Shown: positions 17,296 through 26,576, counted from the first letter of the stretch. The stretch is DNA of 64,000 bases from G963665185 sp049723905 (GCF_049723905.1 NZ_JBJKFD010000001.1:1984001-2048000), one strand, 5' to 3'. Notes: generated by a model not told the origin, from the letters alone. Numbers and translations: made by a program.

Positions 17296-18060
17296 ATGAA
17301 ATTGTATTCCTGGAACATCAATGGATTCCGCGCCGTTATCAAAAAAGGCTTCTGGGACTGGTTCACGGCCTGCGACGCCGATGTGGTCAGCCTGCAGGAA
17401 ATCAAGGCCACTCCGGACCAGCTCGACGAGGGCGACCTCAACCCGCACGGCTACACGGGCACATGGAATCCGGCCACGGTCAAGAAGGGCTACTCGGGCA
17501 CGGCCTGCCTGTACCGCAAGGAACCGCTGTCCGTCAGCACCGGCCTGCCCGAGCCAGAATTTGCAGGCGAAGGCCGTCTCATCACCCTGGAATATCCAGA
17601 GATATACCTGATGAACTGCTATTTCCCCAACGGCCAGATGAGCCAGGAGCGCCTTGATTTCAAAATGGCCTATTACGACGCCTTTCTGGCCTATGCCCAG
17701 CAGCTGCGCGAGAGCAAGCCCGTGGTCATCTGCGGCGATGTGAACACCGCGCATACGGAAATAGATCTGAAAAACGCCAAGGCCAATGAAGACCGGTCGG
17801 GCTTTCTGCCCATGGAACGGGAGTGGATAGACACCCTGCTGGACCACGGCTATGTGGACACCTTCCGCATGTTCCAGCCGGACGGCGGCCACTATTCATG
17901 GTGGAGCTATCGCTTCAAGGCCAGGGAACGCAACGCGGGGTGGCGCATCGACTACTTTTTCGTGTGCGAGGAGCTTCGCCCCAAAGTCAAACGCGCCTGG
18001 ATAGAGGACGACGTGACCGGTTCGGACCATTGCCCCATCGGGCTGGAGCTGGATCTGTAG
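17296..18060 (+). CDS. xthA: Exodeoxyribonuclease III
   Basis: 254 residues of the ExoIII/APE1 family. It cuts DNA 5' of abasic sites and removes 3' blocking groups in base-excision repair. It begins MKLYSWNINGFRAVIKKGF; LQEIKA holds the metal-binding Glu; VVICGDVNTAHTEIDL and SDHCPIGLEL supply the catalytic Asp-Asn and Asp-His pairs. The frame is open for 511 codons upstream, antisense to siaD and siaA; ATG 17296 is the family N-terminus. An imperfect hairpin follows the stop. Confidence 0.95.
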   Translation: MKLYSWNINGFRAVIKKGFWDWFTACDADVVSLQEIKATPDQLDEGDLNPHGYTGTWNPATVKKGYSGTACLYRKEPLSVSTGLPEPEFAGEGRLITLEYPEIYLMNCYFPNGQMSQERLDFKMAYYDAFLAYAQQLRESKPVVICGDVNTAHTEIDLKNAKANEDRSGFLPMEREWIDTLLDHGYVDTFRMFQPDGGHYSWWSYRFKARERNAGWRIDYFFVCEELRPKVKRAWIEDDVTGSDHCPIGLELDL

Positions 18061-18086
18061 ACGAACGTCCGCAACCAACGAATAGC

Positions 18087-18134
18087 ATCCGTCGCGTTCC
18101 GTCTGCCCTGCGCAGGTACGGGACGCGGCGGATT
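18087..18134. terminator. Hairpin between convergent xthA and lipoprotein genes
   Basis: Arms ATCCGTCGCGTTCCGT and ACGGGACGCGGCGGAT form a stem with two mismatches or wobbles, placed between convergent genes. The following run is only mildly T-rich, so its strength is uncertain. Confidence 0.5.
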
Positions 18135-18216
18135 ACTCTGTCTCTCCATCCGCCGCCTGTCCCACACCTCGGCTTGTCCCTATTCGACCACTTATTCGGT
18201 TACTTGTTTCACCACG

Positions 18217-18483
18217 CTATTTCACTACACTTTTCGTGTAGGTACGGACCAGTTCGTCGTTGCGGTCGAAAACCATGAACAGCCTGTACGTGTAGTCCAG
18301 CTCGTTTATCCGATGGCGCAGCCAGCTGCAGTATTTAAGGCCGTCGGGACGGGTATTACAGGACATGGGCTTGCCGAACTCGGCCACGGCCTGCTGGTAG
18401 TTTTGCGCTTCCACGGTTTTGGTAAAGCAGCCCCCAAGGCATAGCGTCGCCGTCAGCACGGCAAGCAGGAAGAAAATACGCAT
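18217..18483 (-). CDS. Small lipoprotein
   Basis: 88 residues. A signal sequence ends in the lipobox LCLGGC, with lipidation expected on Cys19. The mature part contains AVAEFGKPMSCNTRPDGLKY and a mixed charged tail, YRLFMVFDRNDELVRTYTKS. The pattern resembles small outer-membrane lipoproteins with an SmpA/BamE-like short fold, but I cannot assign it. The start is supported by AAGGAG 9-14 bases upstream. The longer frame upstream runs through a repeat element and is not used. Confidence 0.75.
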   Translation of the reverse strand: MRIFFLLAVLTATLCLGGCFTKTVEAQNYQQAVAEFGKPMSCNTRPDGLKYCSWLRHRINELDYTYRLFMVFDRNDELVRTYTKSVVK

Positions 18484-18551
18484 CTTGCTTCTCCTTTGAT
18501 TAAAGGAAAAATACGCTGGAATACTCGAGGATTTCAAGCGACCATTTTTCT

Positions 18552-18732
18552 CGTGTCGCGTCCGGTTAATTTGTTGCATTACAAATGCAGGAGTACACGC
18601 GACACGTAACATGGTGGGAGAAGCCCACCATGCGCCGCCGGAAATATTGAAGGCGGCGTGAACGAACCTGAAAACCACGTTTTTCAGGTCGTGATCTTCC
18701 ACCAACTCCATGCATGAAGTTGGTGGACATCA
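18552..18732 (-). repeat. Multi-hairpin dispersed element, family C, copy 1
   Basis: Five consecutive hairpins. In plus coordinates: CGTGTCGCGT (18552-18561) with ACGCGACACG (18597-18606), enclosing GCAT/ATGC; CATGGTGGG (18610-18618) with CCCACCATG (18624-18632); CGCCGCC (18633-18639) with GGCGGCG (18652-18658); CCTGAAAAC with GTTTTTCAGG (about 18667-18688); CCACCAACT (18699-18707) with AGTTGGTGG (18718-18726). Read on the minus strand it aligns end to end with 63055-63225. It sits between the small lipoprotein and paaK. Confidence 0.85.
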
Positions 18733-18820
18733 CATGGATACTAAAATTTTCCATCCTGTCCCGCCACCTTGACGCAGTGGTGGTTTGTCGGGCATTTAAA
18801 ACGCCTTATCCGGCTGTTGT

Positions 18821-18860
18821 GCCGAGTCTTCGGCAACCTGGTAGTGCCCCGGGTACGGGC
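18821..18860 (+). promoter_or_regulatory. Two small hairpins in the paaK leader
   Basis: GCCGA-gtct-TCGGC at 18821-18834 and GCCCC-gggta-cGGGC at 18846-18860 lie 50-90 bases upstream of paaK. They could be part of a structured 5' leader or simply local GC palindromes. No riboswitch class is recognised. Confidence 0.25.
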
Positions 18861-18910
18861 GGATCATCATTCGTTATAAACGGAAGGATTAATACATTAC
18901 GGAGGGCGAC

Positions 18911-20209
18911 ATGCTTTTTGATTATGAACAGGAAACCCTGCCTCGTGAAGAACTCGAGGCGCTCCAACTGCGGCGCTTGCAGACCCAATGCGAACGAGTT
19001 TACGCCAATGTGCCCTTTTACCGCAAAAAATTTGACGAGGCCGGGCTGAAGCCTTCCGAGATCCGCTCGCTAAGCGACCTGACCAACCTTCCGTTTACCG
19101 AAAAGCAGGACCTGCGCAACCACTATCCTTTTGGCATGTTCGCCGTACCGCGCGATCAGGTCGTCCGAGTGCACGCCTCGTCCGGCACCACGGGCAGAGC
19201 CACGGTTGTGGGCTACACCCGCCGCGACATCCGCAACTGGTCCGAACTCATGGCCCGCAGTTTCATGCTGGCCGGTGCCAACAGCAACGACGTCATCCAC
19301 AACGCCTACGGGTACGGCCTGTTCACCGGCGGTCTGGGCGCCCACTACGGTGCCGAACGTCTGGGTGCCACGGTCATTCCCATCTCCGGCGGCAGCACCA
19401 AGCGCCAGGCCGTCCTGCTCAAGGACTTTGCCCCGGACGTCATCTGCTGCACCCCCAGCTACGCCCTGCACCTGCACGAGGCAGCCATGGAAGCGGGAAT
19501 AGACATTGCCAAACTGCCCCTGCGCATCGGCATCTTTGGTGCCGAGCCCTGGACCGACGAAATGCGTCGCGACGTGGAACGTAAAATGGGCCTGAAAGCC
19601 ATGGACATCTACGGTTTGTCCGAAGTCATGGGCCCCGGCGTTGCCATGGAGTGCATCGAAGCCCAGAACGGCCTGCACATCCAGGAAGATCACTTCCTCG
19701 TGGAAATCATCAACCCGGAAACAGGCGAAATTCTCCCTCCCGGAAGCACGGGCGAACTGGTCATCACCACGCTGACCAAGGAAGCCATTCCGCTTATCCG
19801 CTACCGGACCAAGGACCTGACCAGCCTGGACTACACGCCCTGCAAATGCGGCCGGACCTTTGCCCGCATGCACCGTCTGATGGGCCGTTCCGACGACATG
19901 CTCATCATCCGCGGCGTCAACGTATTCCCGTCCCAGATCGAAAGCATTCTGCTGGAAACCGAGGGACTTACTCCGCACTATCAGCTGATTATAAAGCGCG
20001 AAGGCACTCTGGACACGCTGGAAGTGCAGGTGGAAGTCGACGAAAAGCTCTTTTCCGACGCGATCAAAAATTTACAACGTCTCGAAGGCGGGATACAAAA
20101 AAATATCAAGGATTTCCTGGGCGTCACCGCAAAGGTCAAACTGGTCGAACCAAGAACCATTGAACGCAGCGCGGGGAAAGCCAAGCGCATAATTGACCAA
20201 CGCGGCTAA
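18911..20209 (+). CDS. paaK: Phenylacetate-CoA ligase
   Basis: 432 residues. It activates phenylacetate or a related aryl acid to its CoA ester with ATP. The AMP-binding loop is HASSGTTGRATVVGYTRRD (about residue 88), then YGLSEVMGPGVAMEC, TTLTKEAIPLIRYRTKDLT and GRSDDMLIIRGVNVFPSQIE. A CKCG metal-like motif is present, as in the family. ATG 18911 follows GGAGGG. In anaerobes this paaK-ACT pair is often near aromatic-amino-acid or indolepyruvate metabolism; the ACT gene 43 bp downstream fits that. Confidence 0.92.
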   Translation: MLFDYEQETLPREELEALQLRRLQTQCERVYANVPFYRKKFDEAGLKPSEIRSLSDLTNLPFTEKQDLRNHYPFGMFAVPRDQVVRVHASSGTTGRATVVGYTRRDIRNWSELMARSFMLAGANSNDVIHNAYGYGLFTGGLGAHYGAERLGATVIPISGGSTKRQAVLLKDFAPDVICCTPSYALHLHEAAMEAGIDIAKLPLRIGIFGAEPWTDEMRRDVERKMGLKAMDIYGLSEVMGPGVAMECIEAQNGLHIQEDHFLVEIINPETGEILPPGSTGELVITTLTKEAIPLIRYRTKDLTSLDYTPCKCGRTFARMHRLMGRSDDMLIIRGVNVFPSQIESILLETEGLTPHYQLIIKREGTLDTLEVQVEVDEKLFSDAIKNLQRLEGGIQKNIKDFLGVTAKVKLVEPRTIERSAGKAKRIIDQRG

Positions 20210-20252
20210 ACGTCCGCACCCGGCCGAATTATCAACCTGAAGCGAGGACGCA

Positions 20253-20684
20253 ATGAAAGTCGAGCAACTCTCCATTTTTCTGGAAAATAGGGCGGGACGT
20301 CTGGCCGAAGTGACCAAGACACTTTCCGACAACAACATCAACCTGCGTGCGCTTTCCCTGGCAGACACCTCGGATTTCGGCATTCTGCGCCTGATCGTGT
20401 CCGACTTTGAAAAGGCACGCAAGGTACTGAAGGAAGCCGGTTTCACCGTGGGCCGGACAAGCGTGGTGGCAGTGGAAGTCCCGGACCGTCCGGGCGGACT
20501 GCACGACATCCTGGAAAATCTGGGAGAACGCGGGGTAAACGTCGAGTACATGTACGCCTTTGTACAGCAGAGCGGCAAAAACGCCGTCATCATCTTCCGC
20601 TTCGACAAGCTGGACCAGGCTATCGAAGTGTTGCAGGAACTCGACATCCCGATCATTCCCGGCACGCAGCTGTACGAAATGTAG
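20253..20684 (+). CDS. Tandem ACT-domain protein
   Basis: 143 residues forming two ACT domains: QLSIFLENRAGRLAEVTKTL (first) and VVAVEVPDRPGGLHDILENL (second, about residue 72). ACT domains bind amino acids as allosteric sensors. Free-standing two-ACT proteins beside paaK are common in anaerobes and presumably sense an aromatic amino acid, but the ligand cannot be read from sequence. It is co-directional with paaK (43-bp gap) and followed by a hairpin. Confidence 0.88.
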   Translation: MKVEQLSIFLENRAGRLAEVTKTLSDNNINLRALSLADTSDFGILRLIVSDFEKARKVLKEAGFTVGRTSVVAVEVPDRPGGLHDILENLGERGVNVEYMYAFVQQSGKNAVIIFRFDKLDQAIEVLQELDIPIIPGTQLYEM

Positions 20685-20696
20685 CGCCCATCCCAT

Positions 20697-20734
20697 TTGG
20701 TCCGAAGGCACCCCGGTGTCTTCGGACCAATGTT
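20697..20734 (+). terminator. Terminator of the paaK-ACT operon
   Basis: The stem TTGGTCCGAAG / CTTCGGACCAA is extended inward by GCACC/GGTGT. The downstream TGTTT is a weak U-tract. Confidence 0.7.
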
Positions 20735-20821
20735 TCGCCGCTTCTTCCCCAAACAGGTTTTTCACAATTCAAACAACCAGCTCCCCGGCAAAGGGAAATG
20801 GCGGCTTTATAGAGTTTTTCA

Positions 20822-21607
20822 ATGCGAATCGACGTACATACTCACGCTTTTCACGACAAGATTGCGGAAAAAGCTGTTGCCCATCTTGAGAACCACTACG
20901 GCATTCGGCCTTTGGGCACGGGCAAAGTGGACGACCTTTTGGAACGCGCCCGCAAGGCGGGGCTGGACAAGGTGGTTGTGCACTCTGCCGCAACGGACCG
21001 TTCCCAGGTTATTCCCGCCAACAACTGGGCCATCGGAATGCAGCAGAAATTCCCGGAGATTATCGCCTTCGGCACGCTGCACATCGACTACCAGCAACCG
21101 GAAAAGGAAATCGAACGCCTGCTCCGCAACAACATCACCGGCCTGAAAATGCACTGCGACTTCCAGGGCTTTTTCATGGACGATCCCCGCTTTGTGGAAA
21201 TGCTGCGGCTTGTCGTGGACAAGTTCACCATCATGTTCCACGTGGGAGATGTACTCCCCCCGGAGAAAAACCCCTCCTGCCCCATCAAATTCGCCAAACT
21301 CATGCGCACTTTTCCCGGCGCACGCTTCATTGCCGCGCATATGGGCGGCTACCAGCACTGGAAATACGCTCTGGACACCATTATAGGCACGGAAGCCTTC
21401 ATCGACACCTCCAGCACCCTGGACTACATCGACGACGCCACGCTTTCCGCCATCTGGAACAAGCACCCCAGGGAACGCATTCTCTTCGGTAGCGACTACC
21501 CTCTTTTCGATCCGGGCGACGAAGCCATCAAGCTGCAAAAACGCCTGCACCTCACCGACAGTGAACTGGACGAAGTGATCTGCAACGGCGGCCGTCTTTT
21601 CGAATAG
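20822..21607 (+). CDS. Amidohydrolase-family metal hydrolase
   Basis: 261 residues, amidohydrolase_2 type. The N-terminal metal motif is MRIDVHTHAF (HxH); ITGLKMHCDF, FIAAHMGGYQHW (metal-binding His) and ILFGSDYPLFD (catalytic Asp) follow in family order. This TIM-barrel family includes decarboxylases and lactone hydrolases, and the substrate cannot be inferred. It may be co-regulated with paaK-ACT, though a terminator-like hairpin separates them. It ends against a strong convergent terminator. Confidence 0.85.
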   Translation: MRIDVHTHAFHDKIAEKAVAHLENHYGIRPLGTGKVDDLLERARKAGLDKVVVHSAATDRSQVIPANNWAIGMQQKFPEIIAFGTLHIDYQQPEKEIERLLRNNITGLKMHCDFQGFFMDDPRFVEMLRLVVDKFTIMFHVGDVLPPEKNPSCPIKFAKLMRTFPGARFIAAHMGGYQHWKYALDTIIGTEAFIDTSSTLDYIDDATLSAIWNKHPRERILFGSDYPLFDPGDEAIKLQKRLHLTDSELDEVICNGGRLFE

Positions 21608-21630
21608 CTGAAAAATCTGCCCCCAAAGAC

Positions 21631-21672
21631 GCACCATCGCCGCAGGAAAGTCATTCCCTGCGGCGGAGGTGC
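21631..21672. terminator. Bidirectional hairpin between convergent genes
   Basis: GCACC-at-CGCCGCAGG pairs with CCTGCGGCG-ga-GGTGC around a 10-nt loop. It lies between the stops of the amidohydrolase and the Cache-like protein. Confidence 0.7.
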
Positions 21673-21684
21673 GGTGTTAAGCGG

Positions 21685-23760
21685 CTAAATTCGAATTCTG
21701 ACAATACCCAAAACATCATTTTCATAGCCACCGTCGCGCTTGTACTCGCGATAGCCCGCCGAATGCGCGCAGCCTACGGCATACAGTCCGTCGTTTTCCG
21801 CAACCAGGTGCGAAGAGACTTCTCCCGTACACAGCTGGCAAAAAGCGTCTGTCAGCGGAATCTTGTCCCCGGCCTTGTGCTCGGGATTGGTGGAGGCGAT
21901 TATCACGCCGTCCGGGCTGACGAACAATCCTTCTGAATTTTCCAGAATATTGCCCTGCCCGTCGCGCGGCATGACGTCTTCCAGCATGGCCCGGAACTGG
22001 GGTTCCGAGTCGAAGATGATGCCAATCCCGCCAACCACGGTTTCATTGTCGTCCAGGGAGGTAATGGCTGCATTGTAGATGTAAGTATGGCGCGGCTCTC
22101 CGTTCTCCCCGGCATACAGGTGCGTGGATTTGAAATCCGACACGCTGTACTGCTGCGAGTTGGTCAGCGCCAGGGCTCCGGAAACGCAGGGCCCGCTAAG
22201 GATGCTTTCTTCCTGCCCGTATTCCGCGGGATTGGAACAGGCCAGGATACGCCCCGTTGCATCGTACACAAACAGGTTGGTGTAGACCGTGTACAGCCCG
22301 TTGATGTAGCCGAGAATCTCCCGCATCCGGTCGCGGTCGTCCGGGGTAACGGCTCCCTTTGCCAGAATGCGCCGGAAGTCCGATGTCAGAGCCCACCAAC
22401 GGCAGTCGTTGGCGCGTTCGTAGAGGTTGCGGTCCATGATGTCGATGGACAGCTGTGCCAGAAACTGGACGTCGCTGAGCCGGGAAGTCGTTACAAGCTT
22501 GAGCAGATCGCCGGTGGACGACTGAAAAACATGCTGAATCTGGTCGCCGATCTTTTTGACTTCACTCAGGATGTTGGGCAGGGCACGAGCCTCTATCTTT
22601 TCCGATTCATCAGCCTGAACCGCCTTTTTGGCGGCCATTATCTCGCCGTTCTGGACCACCAGCTCCAGGTCGGACAGGACGTTTTCCGATGCTTCCTCCA
22701 CCTTGAGCAGCCTTCCGGAAAAGTCCGCCTTGCTGCGGATCATTTTTTCGTCCAGGGCGTGACCGTTCGATCCGCTCCGGAAAGCCACATTAAGGCGCTT
22801 CATCACATGGCCGTACCACGGCAACCCCATGAACCCCTGATACCCCTTGGTATTGAGGGTCTTCGCAAGATAGGCCACGCCATCCATGTTCACAATGCGG
22901 AACGCGTCATGGCCTGTGGTGGTCAATTGCCGTCCCACGGCAACACACGAAGGATCGCTGGACGCAATGGCCCTGCCGGATTCGTCCAGAATGGCTATGG
23001 ACATATCCTTGGAAAACAAGGCGAGATTTTCAAAAATCCCCTTCATTTCGTTTTCAAAGTCAAAGACAAGGCACAATACCCCAAGCGGGGCACCGGTCCC
23101 CGGCATGCGGATGGCCTGCGAATAGATCAGTACAGGACCGCGTCCCGGCACAAGGTCGGTTTCGCGGTAGGTCTCCACATACTGGTCCGGGTCGTGCGGG
23201 TCTTTTTCCAAGGCCGCTTTCAGCATGGGATCGTCGGAATGGTAGATTTTGTTGGACCGGTCCAGGTGGGCGCGTACTTCCCCCTTGGCGTCCAAGATGA
23301 TGATTTCGTTGTAAACAGTATATTTATTACGATATTCCAGGAGCCGTTCCTCGATGCGCATAACAGCCCTGGCATCGCTTTCCGTCTCCTCATGGAGAAG
23401 AAACTGGACGATATCGTCATCCGTGGCCAGAAATCCCACGTCCGCAGTTCGTTCAAAAAGGTTCCGTTTGAGAATGTCGATGGCAACCTGCGCAACAGCG
23501 GAAATTTCCAGGACCACTTTTTGAAGATTTTCCACAAGCAGCGTGTCGATAAGGTTCTGCTTGAGAGAGGAAAAATTCTCCTGCGTGGTGATGATGAACT
23601 CGATGAGCGTGTGCGCAATCCGGCTGCAATTTATCTTGCCCGTCAGCGTGGCCATGGTCCACTGTCTGTCGAGACGGGAAAGATGGTTAACGCAGTTGTC
23701 CACGGAGTTCATGGCACTCAGCAAAGTCCGTTCGTGCCGCTTTACCAATGTCTTGTCCAT
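21685..23760 (-). CDS. Soluble protein with two Cache-like sensor repeats
   Basis: 691 residues with no signal peptide and no membrane helix. Two homologous halves can be seen: AIDILKRNLFERTADVGFLA (about residue 93) and SIDIMDRNLYERANDCRWWA (about residue 438). Each is followed by YTVYNEIIILDAKG- or YTVYTNLFVYDATG-type PAS/Cache strands and a later GIIFD- or LCLVFD-type strand. Cache sensors are normally periplasmic; here they must act in the cytoplasm. There is no output domain such as methyl-accepting, GGDEF or kinase, and no CheW domain. It probably signals through a partner. It is a single gene; its upstream gap is AT-rich. Confidence 0.75.
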   Translation of the reverse strand: MDKTLVKRHERTLLSAMNSVDNCVNHLSRLDRQWTMATLTGKINCSRIAHTLIEFIITTQENFSSLKQNLIDTLLVENLQKVVLEISAVAQVAIDILKRNLFERTADVGFLATDDDIVQFLLHEETESDARAVMRIEERLLEYRNKYTVYNEIIILDAKGEVRAHLDRSNKIYHSDDPMLKAALEKDPHDPDQYVETYRETDLVPGRGPVLIYSQAIRMPGTGAPLGVLCLVFDFENEMKGIFENLALFSKDMSIAILDESGRAIASSDPSCVAVGRQLTTTGHDAFRIVNMDGVAYLAKTLNTKGYQGFMGLPWYGHVMKRLNVAFRSGSNGHALDEKMIRSKADFSGRLLKVEEASENVLSDLELVVQNGEIMAAKKAVQADESEKIEARALPNILSEVKKIGDQIQHVFQSSTGDLLKLVTTSRLSDVQFLAQLSIDIMDRNLYERANDCRWWALTSDFRRILAKGAVTPDDRDRMREILGYINGLYTVYTNLFVYDATGRILACSNPAEYGQEESILSGPCVSGALALTNSQQYSVSDFKSTHLYAGENGEPRHTYIYNAAITSLDDNETVVGGIGIIFDSEPQFRAMLEDVMPRDGQGNILENSEGLFVSPDGVIIASTNPEHKAGDKIPLTDAFCQLCTGEVSSHLVAENDGLYAVGCAHSAGYREYKRDGGYENDVLGIVRIRI

Positions 23761-24306
23761 TTTTCTGCTCCAATCTGGGCATGAATTCCGGGCCGTTTAT
23801 AATATGAATTTTAATTGCCTAAATCATGCCAACCTGTTTGGACAGCAACACATGAAGAACATAACTCAGGATAATTAAAGACTCTTTTTCTTATAATCTT
23901 TTCTACTGATACGAGAAAAACCTTGCACACCAGACACAAGCGCCTTTTAAAAGGCAGCATGCTCTGCTAAATTTACATTTTGACGAAATTCCTATGTAAA
24001 AATATTTCAGTATATTTGTAATTTATTCATTTTTGCAATTATATTTTTCAATCAGTAAAAAACAATCTTCCAATTATGCGGCAGATTTCGCGTTCGAAAA
24101 ATCTGTCTCTATTCATGGGCAAGCCATGTACGGCCTTGGTTATCGGGGGATGGGCCGGAAGCTGGCAACAGCAGGGGCCAAATGGAAAGCACAAAAAAAA
24201 GCGAGCCAGTTCCCAGCCCGCTAAAAAAACAAACCATGGCATATTACAAAAAAGTTATGCCCAAAATTTGAATGGAATTGAAATATCCTGAAAGGCCAAA
24301 GGCAGA
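23761..24306. other. AT-rich intergenic region between the Cache gene and radA
   Basis: No gene is supported. The left part should hold the promoter of the Cache-like gene. The right part holds the radA terminator. Short frames around 24033-24291 lack a ribosome site and overlap the terminator. Confidence 0.6.
24193..24222 (-). terminator. radA operon terminator
   Basis: On the minus strand AGCGGGC pairs with GCTCGCT (one G-U) around a 9-base loop, followed by eight T. It lies about 85 bases past the radA stop. Confidence 0.7.
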
Positions 24307-25641
24307 CTACCCCCGCCCGAATACCGCCTTTTGAAAATCTTCCAGCCGCTTCACGCCCTTTACGCCGGAACCGGAATGAAGAATGGGACCATACCCCAAA
24401 CGGTCGGCCTGCTTGAAGCGCACCTCGTGGCCGGAAACAGGGCGTATCTGGCCGCTCAGGTCCACTTCTCCCCAAAACACCGCGCCTTCGGGCAGCGGGG
24501 TATCGTAAAAAGAAGAAAGCAGGGACGCCACAATGCCCAGGTCCAGGCCGGGATCGGCCAGCTTCAGCCCTCCCCCGATCTTGGCATAGACATCGAACTG
24601 TCCGAAATTCAGGCGCAGATGTTTTTCAATGACGGCCAGCAGCAGGTTGAGGCGTCCCTGGTCAAATCCCAGAGCCGTCCGCCGAGGCACGGAAAGAAAG
24701 GACTTGCTGGCCAGGGCCTGCACTTCCACGGCAAAGGGCCGGTGGCCGTCCACTGCCATGACCACGGCGGCTCCGGGCTGTCCGGCATCCCGCGCGCCAA
24801 GAAAAAAAGTGGAAGGATCGGGCACCACTTCCAGCCCCTTGGGCCGCATCTGCAGCACAAGCAGCTCGTCCGTGGGACCGAAACGATTTTTGAGCACCCG
24901 CAGGATGCGGAACACGTGGCGGCGGTCGCCTTCCAGGTAGAGCACGGTATCGACCATATGCTCCATGAGGCGCGGTCCGGCAATCTGGCCGTCCTTGGTG
25001 ACATGGCCCACAAGAATAAGGGCGCAGCCGGACTTTTTGGCCTCCTCGACCAGCCCGGACGAAACCGCCCGCACCTGGGAGACGCTGCCGGGAATGGAAT
25101 CCGCCTGGGAGGTTGCCATGGTCTGGACCGAATCCACAATAACCAATTCCGGCTTGTCCGTGCGCATCAGCGCGGCCACGTCGTCGGCATTGTTGCCGGA
25201 CAGCGCGGTCAGTCCCGGCCCCAGCAGGCCGAGGCGTTCGGCCCGGCCCCGCAATTGGGAAAGCGATTCCTCACCGCTGACATACAGGGCGGAACGCCCC
25301 TGGGCCGCCAGTTGCCCGGCCAGTTGGATAAGTAACGTGGATTTGCCTATGCCCGGTTCCCCGCCCAGCAGCAGGGCCGCGCCGGGCACGAGTCCGCCGC
25401 CCAGAAAGGCGTCCAGCTCGTCCATGCCAGTGGGACGGGCCGCGCCGTCCTCCACGGGCAGGTCTTCCAGGGCCACAGGACGCACCAACGAGGCATCGGA
25501 AGACGCCTTGGAGCCAAGCCGCGTAACGGAAACAGGCTCCTCGGCCATGGTATTCCACTGGCCGCAACGGGGACACTGTCCGCTCCAGCGGGGCGAAACA
25601 GCCCCGCAGGCGGAACAGGCATATTGTGCGCGTTTTTTCAT
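24307..25641 (-). CDS. radA: DNA repair protein RadA
   Basis: 444 residues. RadA (Sms) promotes branch migration of recombination intermediates. In order: an N-terminal C4 zinc finger (YACSACGAVSPRWSG, then CPRCG), Walker A GGEPGIGKSTLL, Walker B ELVIVDSVQTM, the RadA-specific KNRFG motif, and a Lon-like C-terminal domain. ATG 25641 (MKKRAQYAC) is chosen because it places the zinc finger at the N-terminus. The 3' end of the upstream zinc-ribbon gene is 13 bp away, so it is part of a minus-strand run from the thioredoxin gene. Confidence 0.95.
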   Translation of the reverse strand: MKKRAQYACSACGAVSPRWSGQCPRCGQWNTMAEEPVSVTRLGSKASSDASLVRPVALEDLPVEDGAARPTGMDELDAFLGGGLVPGAALLLGGEPGIGKSTLLIQLAGQLAAQGRSALYVSGEESLSQLRGRAERLGLLGPGLTALSGNNADDVAALMRTDKPELVIVDSVQTMATSQADSIPGSVSQVRAVSSGLVEEAKKSGCALILVGHVTKDGQIAGPRLMEHMVDTVLYLEGDRRHVFRILRVLKNRFGPTDELLVLQMRPKGLEVVPDPSTFFLGARDAGQPGAAVVMAVDGHRPFAVEVQALASKSFLSVPRRTALGFDQGRLNLLLAVIEKHLRLNFGQFDVYAKIGGGLKLADPGLDLGIVASLLSSFYDTPLPEGAVFWGEVDLSGQIRPVSGHEVRFKQADRLGYGPILHSGSGVKGVKRLEDFQKAVFGRG

Positions 25642-25654
25642 GGAGGGCAGAGGG

Positions 25655-26536
25655 CTACATTTTGGGCGGAAGCTTGGCCTCGACGACCTTGACCCCGAAT
25701 TCGGCCACATCCTTGGGCGGATCGAAAAACAGGATCATGAACGGCGAGCCAGCGCCCTTGTCCAGATTCGTATTGTTGTTCAGCACACCCATTTCGTTGG
25801 AAAGGTTGGCCTCCAACTCGGTGCGGGAAAGAATCTGCAATTGGAAGTAGGAAAGCACGTTGCCGCAGACGACTTCCTTGCTCGCCAGGGACACACCGTC
25901 GGCATTGAACAGCGTGGCCTGCACCTTGAGGAACTCTCTGGGCGTATCGAAATTATTGACGGCCTTGCCCTCGATGACAAAGAGCGACCCGGCCTTCTCG
26001 TTGTTCACATAGTACTGACGCACGTTTTCCAGCAGAATGAGGCGGACGGCGTCTTCGGGAGACTTGGTGCCTTCCTCGCCTTCCGCGGTCTGCGTGGCAT
26101 TTTCCGCGCTTCCCAGAAAGGGAATCATGTCCATGGAAACGACCTTAAAGTGGACAAGGGCAAAGCCACCGCCGCCCAGCAAGAGCAGCAGAATGAGCAG
26201 GGACAGAAAAATCTTCTTGCCCTTGCCTTTTCCCTTGGCCTTTTTCTTCTTGGATTTGCCTCCGATATCGAAGCCCATATCCATGTCGCCGAAACTGTCC
26301 AAACCGCTGCCGGAATCCTCGGTATCGCGCTCGCTCTCCTGCTCGGACGCGATATCTTCCTCTTCCTGTCCATTGGCGCCAAGCAGATCGTCCAGGGCTT
26401 CGTCCCCGGACGGCACGGACGGCGAAACCGAAAACACGTGCTTGCACTTGGTACAACGGACACGGGCTCCCGAAGGCGATATTTTGTCGTCAGGCAGATT
26501 GTATTTTGTTGCGCATTCCGGACAGGTTACGATCAT
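25655..26536 (-). CDS. Zinc-ribbon membrane protein (DUF3426/MJ0042 type)
   Basis: 293 residues. The N-terminal MJ0042-type zinc ribbon is MIVTCPECATKYNLPD followed by VRCTKCKHVFSV. An acidic segment and a Lys/Gly-rich basic stretch follow, then one membrane helix (about residues 109-128), then a DUF3426-like exported C-terminal domain. The family has no settled function. It sits immediately upstream of radA and 40 bp downstream of hpt. Confidence 0.85.
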   Translation of the reverse strand: MIVTCPECATKYNLPDDKISPSGARVRCTKCKHVFSVSPSVPSGDEALDDLLGANGQEEEDIASEQESERDTEDSGSGLDSFGDMDMGFDIGGKSKKKKAKGKGKGKKIFLSLLILLLLLGGGGFALVHFKVVSMDMIPFLGSAENATQTAEGEEGTKSPEDAVRLILLENVRQYYVNNEKAGSLFVIEGKAVNNFDTPREFLKVQATLFNADGVSLASKEVVCGNVLSYFQLQILSRTELEANLSNEMGVLNNNTNLDKGAGSPFMILFFDPPKDVAEFGVKVVEAKLPPKM

Positions 26537-26576
26537 TCGGATTCCTCGCTTGGCCTTGACATGGTGGTCGGCGCCA

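Noticed and set aside
24033..24291. Short overlapping frames between the Cache gene and radA
   Set aside because: No ribosome site and overlap with the radA terminator.
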